Positions 7,245-14,973 of a stretch of 64,000 nt of DNA are shown here, piece after piece; position 1 is the first letter of the stretch; every line of letters begins with the position of its first letter. A program made the translations under genes and the position numbers. The stretch comes from Sodalis sp. dw_96 (lineage in GTDB: Bacteria; Pseudomonadota; Gammaproteobacteria; Enterobacterales; Enterobacteriaceae), in contig NZ_JAAVUT010000006.1 of the NCBI RefSeq assembly GCF_018449575.1, forward strand, positions 1-64,000, given 5' to 3'. Under the pieces are notes generated by a model, which saw only the letters and a program-made list of their open reading frames with translations, made no database searches and was not told the DNA's origin.

Positions 7245-8270
7245 TCACGATTTTAGCCCCACATCTACTGAGACACGGTTTATATCATATTGGGTGACAG
7301 AACGGGGTGTGGCCAACGATGGATCAAATAAAGCAAGGTTTATTCCTTCACTCACTGAGCTACGATAAATCACGCCATGAAAACCAATTTTCTTTATAAA
7401 CTCACATAAATATTGGCTAGGTATGTAGTCAATTGCAGCACTACGTGGTAATACGGGATGAGTTAATTCTTCACCTAATTTTTCCAAAAAAGGGATGTCT
7501 GCGCGCATCTTTCCTATTTCACTGGCATCAGATAATACAAAAGGGGAAACATGCTTGCGGGGATCTCTTAAATCAACAATAACTAAATTATCAGGTATGT
7601 CAAATTCTGCAACTGTAGCTGTTTCACCTGTATGCGGTCTAATTTCAGATATGGCAGTCTCTGGAACAGAACCAAGATACAAATATGGAATTCCCGTTGG
7701 ATTTGCGCGACCATGGCTAGCTAAACGGCTAGGTGGGGCGCCCATTTCTTCTATTTTATAGGGAATATCTGTTAGGTTTATTCTTGCTCTGTACCATTTC
7801 TTTGGAACTTCATAAGCTTTTAAGTGATTGAGCAGTTCTTGTAGTCTTGATGTATCAATTTGTTCATCTAGGAAATATCTATTTTTATAAAGAAGCTCAT
7901 CTCGTAATGTATCCCATTGCGCTAAACCTGTGCTTTTATAATTATCGGATGGAGAGAAACTACGTCTAATAATTTGTCCATCATCGAGAATCTCTCCTAA
8001 CAATTCTTTTGCATGTGCATTATCCATTGTAGGATGAGTGAATAAATCCCAATCATTTTTTAGACATTCAACAAGACTCTTCCCATCAGGATTTATTTCA
8101 TAGACATTTATAAGCAATTCAAAATAAATCAATAATTCCGATGGTTCAATGATATCAACGTTTTGACTCCCGCAAAAAGAGCAATTACCTTTTTGTGGAT
8201 TGAGACTGGGAATAATATTGTTACGTAGTCCGTTATCATTGAAGCATTCTGGGCAACATTTTCTAACCAT
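7245..8270 (-). CDS. RES domain protein with N-terminal zinc ribbon
   Basis: This 341-residue protein opens with two CxxC pairs (C6/C9 and C30/C33) that form a likely zinc ribbon. A helical region resembling HEPN/RES-N domains follows to about residue 150. The RES domain then shows KKWYRAR (R161), GRANPTGIPYLYLG (187-200), the glutamate of TAISEIRP (E209) and YIPSQYLCEFIKKIGFHGVI. Known RES toxins are NAD+-consuming enzymes. Most are paired with an Xre/MbcA antitoxin, and none is adjacent here. It is the last of three closely packed genes, beginning 2 bases after the sce7725-like gene ends. I infer it is the effector of the operon. Confidence 0.85.
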   Translation of the reverse strand: MVRKCCPECFNDNGLRNNIIPSLNPQKGNCSFCGSQNVDIIEPSELLIYFELLINVYEINPDGKSLVECLKNDWDLFTHPTMDNAHAKELLGEILDDGQIIRRSFSPSDNYKSTGLAQWDTLRDELLYKNRYFLDEQIDTSRLQELLNHLKAYEVPKKWYRARINLTDIPYKIEEMGAPPSRLASHGRANPTGIPYLYLGSVPETAISEIRPHTGETATVAEFDIPDNLVIVDLRDPRKHVSPFVLSDASEIGKMRADIPFLEKLGEELTHPVLPRSAAIDYIPSQYLCEFIKKIGFHGVIYRSSVSEGINLALFDPSLATPRSVTQYDINRVSVDVGLKS

Positions 8271-8272
8271 TT

Positions 8273-9205
8273 TCAGCCTCCGAAATAATTAGCCAATGTT
8301 TCTATATGATGTTTCATTGATAATTTTTTTACAGTACCGAGTCCCGGAAAATGCCCATTCCTATGTAACTCTCTCAACTCTGAAACTGCTGTGCTTTCAA
8401 AAATTGATGAATTTGGTGCATCTACCGCTTTTATTAATTTATTTAACGCTTGCCCAAATTTACCTGCAGGATCTGTTGGCGTATCTTTTGTAGTTGAAAC
8501 AAAATGATGAATATACATGACATTATCTTTGTTAGTATCCAAAAAAGTGAGATGAATTGCAACAGCGTAAGCTGGTCCACCACCTTCGGTATAATCATCA
8601 CCAACAATTAGAAAATCACCAAATCCTTCCATATCCTCTTCTGTATATGTTACATGTAGATCTGAAAATTCCTCTATCTCAGGGTAGTCTGCATTTTTTC
8701 GTTTTTTGAATCCATCACGGATTAAAACTCGTTCGGAATTTTTGAAATATTTTCTATAAAGTTTTCCACAATTTTTTTCTATGAATATGTTTTTATGAAT
8801 TTTACCATGTGATTTTTCGGATAAAGAACGAGGTTCTGAAAAGCCAGCGTGAATGAAACATGGCTGATGATCTATATGTTCATTTAACAATTCTAAAGCT
8901 ATATTTTCATTCATTCCTTCATTTAATAGAATGCCAGCAGATATATTTTTATGATCTAAAAAGCTATCCCTTAATAGTTGAGATATATTATGCCCATTGG
9001 TCGAGTGATCACCATATGAAGGATTTAAGATTACTATAGCTTTACCATTGGAGTCACATATAGCGCTAAGAGTTTTTTCTAAACCGTTTAATGTTTCCTT
9101 CACAGGTTCTATAATCGGTGTGAACCCAGCTTGCGCCATCATACTAGCAGTTTCGCGTATTGTAATTAACTCAAACTGCTTACCTCTGAAATATGGATGA
9201 TACAT
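8273..9205 (-). CDS. sce7725 family protein (beta-protein-like)
   Basis: This protein of about 310 residues begins MYHPYFRGKQFELITIRETA and continues FTPIIEPVKE, the opening signature of the sce7725/beta protein group. Other recognisable parts are AIVILNPSYGDH, ILLNEGMNENIAL and LIVGDDYTEGGGPAYAVAIH. I chose the ATG at 9205 because the family starts there. A TTG/ATG pair at 9238/9235 would overlap the upstream gene. Its function is not known to me. It lies between a nuclease-like gene and a RES gene in one operon, and could be a sensor, antitoxin or adaptor. Confidence 0.75.
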   Translation of the reverse strand: MYHPYFRGKQFELITIRETASMMAQAGFTPIIEPVKETLNGLEKTLSAICDSNGKAIVILNPSYGDHSTNGHNISQLLRDSFLDHKNISAGILLNEGMNENIALELLNEHIDHQPCFIHAGFSEPRSLSEKSHGKIHKNIFIEKNCGKLYRKYFKNSERVLIRDGFKKRKNADYPEIEEFSDLHVTYTEEDMEGFGDFLIVGDDYTEGGGPAYAVAIHLTFLDTNKDNVMYIHHFVSTTKDTPTDPAGKFGQALNKLIKAVDAPNSSIFESTAVSELRELHRNGHFPGLGTVKKLSMKHHIETLANYFGG

Positions 9206-9212
9206 AGCAACA

Positions 9213-10112
9213 TTAAGCCCATTTAAATGCTTCATCAAGAGGTTTATTTAAAGTCTCAATCAAGCGGTTATGATCCTTATTACGTAATTGAACTGTTAGT
9301 GCTATTGTTTGCAACGCTCTCGGCAGATTAGCAATTAAAGCACTCAACGGCGCAATATTACGCGTCTTTTTTAAAACTTTTATCATGTGGTTATGTATAA
9401 CTATGGGATCTAATTCAGAGTAAAGACTCCTTATTGCATTACGCATAAGCGTATTTGGTAAACTGGGAATTTCTATACTTAACTCGTTAAGTATATCTAT
9501 AGCCTCACTAAGTCTCAATGAATCAAAAATCGTAAGAGAACAAATGAAGTCTGTATTCTCATTGGCCTCCCTCAAAATACTTATTCTATTCCAACGAGAT
9601 AAACTCATTACACCTACATCTTTGGGCGTTGTATCCAAAATTTCTTGAATATGTGCGGTGCCCGCGATAACATATATTTTGCTGAATGCTCGGCGATAAT
9701 TATTGATCTGATTTGTCAATCTAACTAGTGAGTCTCGATCTGATTTAATTTCATATACCGTCCCACTGCCATTGAGAATAACCATATCGGCCTTACACGA
9801 ACCAACACGGAACTCAGTGAGCATACTTGCAGTACGTAAAGAATGACGTCCTAATAATAAATTATGGATCAAAGCAGAACGATATACGTATTCATTTCTG
9901 GCACCTGATCTCCGTAACGCTGTAAATGCTGTATCAAAAGCGTCACCAATTGTTGAATTATCGGTTTCAATATCATTAAAAATAGCTGACTCAATCAGTA
10001 ATCGCGAAAACAGCGGCGACTGACCTTTTTTCGCTATCTCAGAAATTACTGATGGGGAAAATATTCTAGACAGCGCTGAAAGCTGTGTGGGATTTAACAC
10101 ACCTATCCTCAC
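9213..10112 (-). CDS. sce7726 family protein, PD-(D/E)XK nuclease-like
   Basis: This is a 299-residue protein. The segment LTEFRVGSCKADMVILNG followed by VYEIKSD gives the restriction-endonuclease-fold arrangement E100...D109...E121-x-K123. The family often contains this core with a helical C-terminus, as here. It is the first gene of the three-gene minus-strand unit and ends within 25 bases of the next start. The nuclease-like core suggests DNA or nucleotide recognition, but activity and target are unknown. Low GC and poor codon agreement with the chromosome suggest recent transfer. Confidence 0.78.
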   Translation of the reverse strand: MRIGVLNPTQLSALSRIFSPSVISEIAKKGQSPLFSRLLIESAIFNDIETDNSTIGDAFDTAFTALRRSGARNEYVYRSALIHNLLLGRHSLRTASMLTEFRVGSCKADMVILNGSGTVYEIKSDRDSLVRLTNQINNYRRAFSKIYVIAGTAHIQEILDTTPKDVGVMSLSRWNRISILREANENTDFICSLTIFDSLRLSEAIDILNELSIEIPSLPNTLMRNAIRSLYSELDPIVIHNHMIKVLKKTRNIAPLSALIANLPRALQTIALTVQLRNKDHNRLIETLNKPLDEAFKWA

Positions 10113-10259
10113 GATATTTCGTACTTCAAGTAACTATCTCTCATTTTCTCAGTTACTTTCCGTGATTTGAATCGTAATTATGATAATAACCGATTATTTA
10201 GCTCTTGTCACCCGCTTATACGGAGTCAGTTGAGTGTAAGTGTTTTCCAATATATTGAT

Positions 10260-10469
10260 TTAATTATAAATAATAAGCATTCTTAACATGGGGTTCATTG
10301 CAACATTCAACAGTTGTGCGCCCTGAAATCCTAGCGGCATTCCACCTAAAGGCCAAGAATGTTTACGACTAACAGGTTGCCCATCAAGGTAAACATAGTT
10401 AATGGGCCGATGATAAGTCTCCTGTTCACCTTCACAATTCGGTTGTGTGGGTGAATAGGAGACGACAAG
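10260..10469 (-). pseudogene. Unrecognised coding remnant
   Basis: An open frame without a start codon (open from 10469, stop at 10260-10262) reads HRPINYVYLDGQPVSRKH then SWPLGGMPLGFQGAQLLNVA. This looks like real protein sequence, but I cannot assign it to a family. A separate frame at 10432-10650 (MTLAPKRNRKNYQPGESI...) overlaps its beginning and may be the upstream half after a frameshift. Both are weak calls. Confidence 0.3.
10417..10463. other. Long imperfect hairpin
   Basis: The arms GTCTCCTGTTCACC (10417-10430) and GGTGAATAGGAGAC (10450-10463) pair with one G-T. An inner stem CACAA/TTGTG with a TTCGG loop extends the structure. The whole makes a stem of about 21 pairs with two mismatches. 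It lies in the gap upstream of the sce7726-like gene. Its role is not clear. Confidence 0.45.
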
Positions 10470-10696
10470 CTAAGCGCGTCAGGCTTTTCAGTTGAGGATT
10501 ACCTATTCCGTTGGTAACTGGTCTATACCTATTGTGGTACTGAAATCTCATCTTTTTTAACAAGTACTGTGCCTTCTCGGGCCAACATTCGGCCGCAATG
10601 CTTTCCCCAGGTTGGTAATTCTTTCTGTTTCGCTTGGGCGCTAATGTCATGATCGAAATTTTTTGCGCCTAATATTGTAACTTAGCTCATGAAGCA

Positions 10697-10739
10697 GCGG
10701 TGTCACTTTTCCCGTCCCGACGGGTGAAAGTGACGCCGC
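10697..10739. other. Long GC-rich hairpin
   Basis: GCGGTGTCACTTT on the left pairs with AAAGTGACGCCGC on the right (one G-T pair), and CCCGT pairs with ACGGG around a CCCG loop. No T-run follows on either strand, so a simple terminator is unlikely. It is one of several structured elements in the long gap before the integrase-like gene. Confidence 0.45.
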
Positions 10740-10992
10740 ACTCCAGCACGCATTTCGGACTCACCGGATGCGTCCCGACAAACACCCAATGAATCTGACA
10801 CAACATTTTGTGCTATTTTGGCTTCTTCATAGATTTAATTTTTGCATGCCAAGGATATGTACTAAATTCCGCTTGTGCGTATCACCGTCTACAACGGTTT
10901 GATTTGTTGTCGGTCACATCTTTATTCTTCGTTGACACCGGTTTGCCGGATGGCTATGTTTTTCTTGTCAGACGTCATTTGTAGATGACAGC

Positions 10993-11129
10993 CCCAATGT
11001 TCCGGTAACCTGTAAGGAGCGCCTTCGGGTGGTTACAATCCCAATGTTTCCGCAGTCTGCAAGAAACGCCTTCGGGTGACTGCATCCTAGACCTCCAACG
11101 CCTTCAAGGAGGTGCCTTCGGGTGGCGGA
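10993..11129 (+). ncRNA. Three tandem structured RNA units with compensating stem changes
   Basis: Unit 1 (10993-11039) has an outer stem GTAACC/GGTTAC (11005-11010 with 11031-11036). Unit 2 (11040-11086) has GCAGTC/GACTGC (11052-11057 with 11078-11083). Unit 3 has CGCC/GGCG (11099-11102 with 11124-11127). The enclosed loops are 20, 20 and 21 bases and share an inner AAG(G)...(C)CTT hairpin followed by CGGGT. The first two units also share a CCCAATGTT leader and a 47-base pitch. Both arms change together between units while the loop is kept, which is the mark of a selected RNA structure. In unit 3 ACCTCC (11091-11096) can instead pair with GGAGGT (11108-11113), an alternative fold. I do not recognise a known class. 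Confidence 0.55.
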
Positions 11130-11730
11130 TCGTCTGTCCGCCCCGCCAGTCAGACAGCGCCGGTTGGAGAACATATCCACCGGCGTCGGGGTTTCACCGG
11201 CACATCGAGGCAGGGTTTTGTTCTTCGTTGGTTTCCCGCACTGGACACCTTCAACCTGAGTCTGAAAAGCGGCTCCGTTGCCAGAGTGATTAGTATCTTT
11301 TCATACCGGCACCCGGCTTTTCCCTTTTTTTCCCAAGCACACCGACGCGACCGGTTACGCCGTTCGGTTTCTGCCTGCTTATTTTCTGCCAGCCAGTGCT
11401 GACGATCCTGTTTTATTCCCATGCGTGTTTGTTCCGTTTCACGACGGGCACGGCACGCTCATTTTTCACTGCGGTTTTCATCCGGTACGCCGGGCCGAAC
11501 AGCCGCTTACTTATCACCCATCAACTAAGGAGGACTGAACCGATACCTGAGGCAGGCTTTCGAGCCTGAGGGGACATTCCTGCTTTACGCAGGCGGTTGC
11601 ACTGAGTGCATCACCGATGCCCCGCCATACCTCATCCGCTGCCGCTCCGGCGCACGGGTACCGTTCAGCGCGACACAGGATTTCACCTGTGTTGCGAGAC
11701 AACCACGCGCCGGAGACAGAGGACCACATC
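11130..11730 (+). promoter_or_regulatory. Long structured leader of the integrase-like gene
   Basis: About 600 bases without a convincing gene lie between the tandem RNA units and the ATG at 11731. Visible structures include the perfect hairpin CAGGCT-TTCG-AGCCTG at 11553-11568. Another stem, of 11 pairs, joins CGCGACACAGG (11669-11679) to CCTGTGTTGCG (11686-11696), shortly before the GGAGACAGAGGA ribosome-binding site. A TAAGGAGG at about 11526-11533 has no nearby start codon. The density of hairpins suggests post-transcriptional control. Confidence 0.4.
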
Positions 11731-12606
11731 ATGTCAGCACTTGGACGTGAGATGCAAAAACTTGCTAGACAGGGTGGAGGCAGTCATAAGACCGTCCATG
11801 ATCGGCTACGCATTACCGAACGGCTGGGTAAGCACCTACTAGCGCTGAATATCCAGGTGCGGGCGGTAAAGCACCTGAAGAGCGGGCATATTGAAGCCTA
11901 TATGGCTGATCGGCTCAGCCAGGGCATTTCACCACGTACGCTGCAAAATGAAATGGCCGCTATTCGCACCGTCCTGCGCGAAGCCGGACGGCATACCCTC
12001 GTGCAATCGGATCGTCTCAGTAACTGGGCGCTTGGCCTTAGTGGCGCCAGCCGGGCCGGAACCCGCGCTGCCATTACGGCCGAGCACTATCAGCATGTCC
12101 TCAGCCAGTTTCAGCAAAAAGATGCCGGGCTGGCCGCCACCCTTGAGCTGGCCCGCCTGATGGGGCTGCGCTCGGAGGAAGCGGTTCGTTGCAGCCAGTC
12201 CCTGAAGACCTGGTCGCAGGCCCTGGCCCGTGGCGATGAGCGGCTGACCGTGGTGTTCGGCTCCAAAGGCGGGCGGCCACGCCAGACCTTGGTGCTGAAC
12301 CGGGAAGCCGTTACAAATGCGGTAAACCGAGCGCTGAGTATTACCACAACCCATAACGGGCGTTTGATTGATAAACCCGATTTGCGCACCGCGATGAACC
12401 GCTGGCGCTCCCAGACCAGCCGCGCCGGACTCACTGGCCGTTATTCTCCGCACAGCCTGCGTTATGCCTGGGCTCAGGAAGCCATGCGGCATTACCGGCA
12501 ACAGGGATTCAGCCAGAAAGAAGCTCGCGCTCTGGTTTCCACCGATCTGGGGCACGGCGATGGGCGCGGCCGTTACATTGAGTACGTCTATGGACGAGGG
12601 GATTGA
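11731..12606 (+). CDS. Integrase domain-containing protein (tyrosine recombinase-like)
   Basis: The start ATG at 11731 follows GGAGACAGAGGA; upstream codons in frame are leader sequence. The 291-residue product has an N-terminal SAM-like core-binding region (HLKSGHIEAYMADRLSQGIS, TLQNEMAAIRTVLREAGRH) and a catalytic region. The catalytic region shows R in LMGLRSEEAVRC, PHSLRYAWAQEA (H-x-x-R), LGHGDGRGRY and a final tyrosine in YIEYVYGRGD. It belongs to the Integrase_1-type group found inside integrative elements rather than at their ends. It is followed after 92 bases by the AAA ATPase gene, a pairing typical of such islands. It may act in element maintenance rather than integration. Confidence 0.82.
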   Translation: MSALGREMQKLARQGGGSHKTVHDRLRITERLGKHLLALNIQVRAVKHLKSGHIEAYMADRLSQGISPRTLQNEMAAIRTVLREAGRHTLVQSDRLSNWALGLSGASRAGTRAAITAEHYQHVLSQFQQKDAGLAATLELARLMGLRSEEAVRCSQSLKTWSQALARGDERLTVVFGSKGGRPRQTLVLNREAVTNAVNRALSITTTHNGRLIDKPDLRTAMNRWRSQTSRAGLTGRYSPHSLRYAWAQEAMRHYRQQGFSQKEARALVSTDLGHGDGRGRYIEYVYGRGD

Positions 12607-12698
12607 ACCATGCGTTTTGCACCTCGCGGCCATCTTGTGCAACTCCCAGGCACCCATCACACCATCCCGTTTACCTTTCCTGTTAGGGAGAGCCAGCC

Positions 12699-13784
12699 AT
12701 GAAACCCGGAATTATCCCTGTTAACCATCAACATCCCGCATTTATCACGTCACTGCCTCTGCGCCGGGGCTCTGACGGTTATGACACCCGCCAGGATTAC
12801 CTGATCAAGGGCCATCTGCCCGGCCACTCGCTCAGCAGTATCTACGGCCCCAGCGGCTCGTATAAATCCTTTCTGGCGGTGTCTTGGGCCTGCCATATCG
12901 CCACCGGCAAGCCGTGGGCTGAACGGCGGGTGAACCAGGGCGCAGTGATTTACGTGGTGGGTGAAGGCGGTATCGGTGTGCCGCGCCGTATCCGCGCCTG
13001 GGAACAGACGTTGAACGGCGGCAGTCCGGTTGATGCCTTGTTTCGGGTGGATTGCCCGGTATTCCCCGCCAGCCCGGAGAGCGTACAGCAGGTAATTCAG
13101 GCCGCCGCCGACGTGGAGCAGGAAACCGGCATGCCGGTGCGCCTGATTATCCTTGATACGCTGGCCCGCTGTTTTGGCGGTTCGGATGAAAATGCGGCCA
13201 AAGATATGGGCGCGTTTATCCAGGGGTGTGACACCATCAAGGCGGTAACTCAAGCCTCGGTACTGATTGTCCATCATTCCGGCAAGGATCAGGAGCGGGG
13301 CGCCCGTGGTTCCAGCGCCTTTCAGGCGGCGCTGGATGCTGAGTTTAACGTCCGGCGCGAAGGCGACAGCAACGCCCTGGTGCTGAGTTGTACCAAGATG
13401 AAGGATGCTGAAGAACCCTCCGCCGCAGCTTATGATTTGCAGCCGGTGACGGTGTATGCGGATGAAGATGGCGAGCCGGTGGAATCGTTAGTGTTATATG
13501 ACCGTCCAAGGGAAATTAATACCGTTGCCCAAACCGACCCGGCGCTGGCCGGTATCCCTTATCTGACGGCTAATCATATTGCCCTCTGGCAGTGTATCCG
13601 TGGCCGCACCGTTAACGACGGCGTCTGCACCAAATCGCAGTTACGTCAGGACCTGCGGACCCTCGGCCTGAACGTCGACAAGAAGTTTACCCGCTGGCTG
13701 GATAAGCTGGTAAACACCGGTCTGGTCACCGTCAGCGGTGAGACTGTGCTGCCCGCGATTCCGCTGGAGGAGAGGGGGGAATAG
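12699..13784 (+). CDS. RepA-like hexameric AAA family ATPase (AAA_25)
   Basis: This 361-residue protein has Walker A GPSGSYKS (about residues 49-56), Walker B LIILDTLARCFGG (about residues 149-161) and the downstream ASVLIVHHSGKD and RGARGSSAFQAALD motifs. These define the RSF1010 RepA/DnaB-like AAA_25 helicase-type ATPases found in plasmids and islands. The C-terminal 80 residues form a winged-helix-like tail. GGGAGAG precedes the ATG. With the integrase-like gene it forms a module probably needed for replication or maintenance of the excised element. Confidence 0.85.
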   Translation: MKPGIIPVNHQHPAFITSLPLRRGSDGYDTRQDYLIKGHLPGHSLSSIYGPSGSYKSFLAVSWACHIATGKPWAERRVNQGAVIYVVGEGGIGVPRRIRAWEQTLNGGSPVDALFRVDCPVFPASPESVQQVIQAAADVEQETGMPVRLIILDTLARCFGGSDENAAKDMGAFIQGCDTIKAVTQASVLIVHHSGKDQERGARGSSAFQAALDAEFNVRREGDSNALVLSCTKMKDAEEPSAAAYDLQPVTVYADEDGEPVESLVLYDRPREINTVAQTDPALAGIPYLTANHIALWQCIRGRTVNDGVCTKSQLRQDLRTLGLNVDKKFTRWLDKLVNTGLVTVSGETVLPAIPLEERGE

Positions 13785-14028
13785 CGGGGAGAGGGTGGGG
13801 GAATGGCATTGGCTAAGAGGGTAATCCCCCACTTTTTATTTATATAGCGGTAATTATTGGGGGAAATGCGCCGAAGCCGCATTTTGCCTAGCCTGAGTGG
13901 CAATACCTGAAAAACAGGTGGGGGAGGCTCGGTCAGAATAAAAGTGGGGAAAATAATGGGGGATTTTCACAACAGCCAGATGGCATGATAAGTTGTACGA
14001 GCAGACGACGGAGTACCATTGCTTACCA

Positions 14029-14865
14029 ATGAAGAATCCTATGACCAATCAGATGCAGATAACAGTATTTCAAGGGACAGTTGGCGATCGCAACGACCTG
14101 GCGCGGCCCGGCGCTATGGCGATCGGCACGCTGATGGCGGATAGGCTAGGCTTAGCACCTGAGATTATCGGCACAGCGAGTGCGGTGATTGGCCGCGGCT
14201 GGCTGGAGGCGCTGGAAGCCGCCAGACCGTCATTGATCGCCTTATCCGATCGGCTCAACCATCTTTTCGCAGACAATATTAAGCCTTTTACCGCATCCAG
14301 CCGTTGCGCGGCATCTTTGGCAACATTACCGGTGGTTGCCCGCTATTACCCTGATGCCTGCATAGTCTGGTTCGATGCCCATGCGGACCTGAATACCCCG
14401 GCCACTTCGGTGACGGGCTATCTTGGTGGTTTTTCCATCGCGGGGCCAGTCGGTTTATGGGATTCGGGTTTAGGTAGCGGTTTAGATTTATCGGCGGTGA
14501 TACTGGCAGGGGCCCGTGACATTGATCCCCCGGAGCAAAAACTGATCGATGACGGGAAGTTGCAATGGGTGCCGGCAGGCGGCGGGCTGGCCGAAGGATT
14601 GCGGCGCGCCATCAATGGCCGGGCGGTTTATGTCCATCTGGATTGTGATGTATTGGAACCCGGTATCGTTCCTACGGAATATGGGGTTCCGGGTGGATTG
14701 TCATTAGATGATCTTCACCATGCCTGTCAGGTCATTGCAGAACATAGCATCATCGGCGTGGAAATTGCCGAGTTTCAGATTTCCCAGGCTGAAAACGGAA
14801 CTCCCGCTACGCCTGCCGCCCTGCTTGATGCGTTAAGCCCGTTAATTAATGGATTGACCCGCTAA
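14029..14865 (+). CDS. Arginase family protein lacking the first metal histidine motif
   Basis: This protein of about 278 residues carries the family metal-binding motifs WFDAHADLNTP and VHLDCDVLEPG, and a late VGVEIAEFQ. The first family motif, normally GGDHS, is replaced by SSRCAAS, so the His ligand of one manganese is missing. Other ureohydrolase-fold proteins with altered first motifs exist and may use other substrates. Start choice is uncertain: ATG at 14029, 14041 or 14053 are all possible, and the upstream TTG at 13993 is less likely. It lies between island replication genes and the integrase and is followed by a long terminator. It is a cargo gene of unknown substrate. Confidence 0.8.
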   Translation: MKNPMTNQMQITVFQGTVGDRNDLARPGAMAIGTLMADRLGLAPEIIGTASAVIGRGWLEALEAARPSLIALSDRLNHLFADNIKPFTASSRCAASLATLPVVARYYPDACIVWFDAHADLNTPATSVTGYLGGFSIAGPVGLWDSGLGSGLDLSAVILAGARDIDPPEQKLIDDGKLQWVPAGGGLAEGLRRAINGRAVYVHLDCDVLEPGIVPTEYGVPGGLSLDDLHHACQVIAEHSIIGVEIAEFQISQAENGTPATPAALLDALSPLINGLTR

Positions 14866-14881
14866 CGCGCTGCGCTTGTTT

Positions 14882-14926
14882 CCCGGCAGATAGGATGGCA
14901 ATCGAGTTGCCATCCTATCTGCCGGG
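14882..14926 (+). terminator. Very long perfect terminator hairpin
   Basis: A 20-bp stem without mismatch (14882-14901 with 14907-14926) encloses a 5-base loop TCGAG. TCTTT follows on the plus strand. It lies 16 bases past the arginase-family stop codon and faces the end of the integrase gene, so it can serve both. The perfect 45-base palindrome is longer than usual for a terminator. Confidence 0.75.
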
Positions 14927-14973
14927 TCTTTAAAAAATAAACAATTAGGTTTTTGCGCTCTCTTGTGAATTAT

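Noticed and set aside
10417-10463. Hairpin as a retron msr-msd
   Set aside because: No reverse transcriptase gene is present in the neighbourhood.
10432-10650. 72-codon frame on the minus strand (MTLAPKRNRKNYQPGESI...)
   Set aside because: No family match, no convincing ribosome-binding site, and it overlaps a large hairpin and another frame. It is mentioned only as a possible upstream half of the remnant at 10260-10469.
10993-11129. Repeated CGCCTTCGGGTG as a CRISPR-like array
   Set aside because: There are only three units, spacers are not of uniform unique type, and the flanking arms covary as stems, which fits RNA structure rather than CRISPR.
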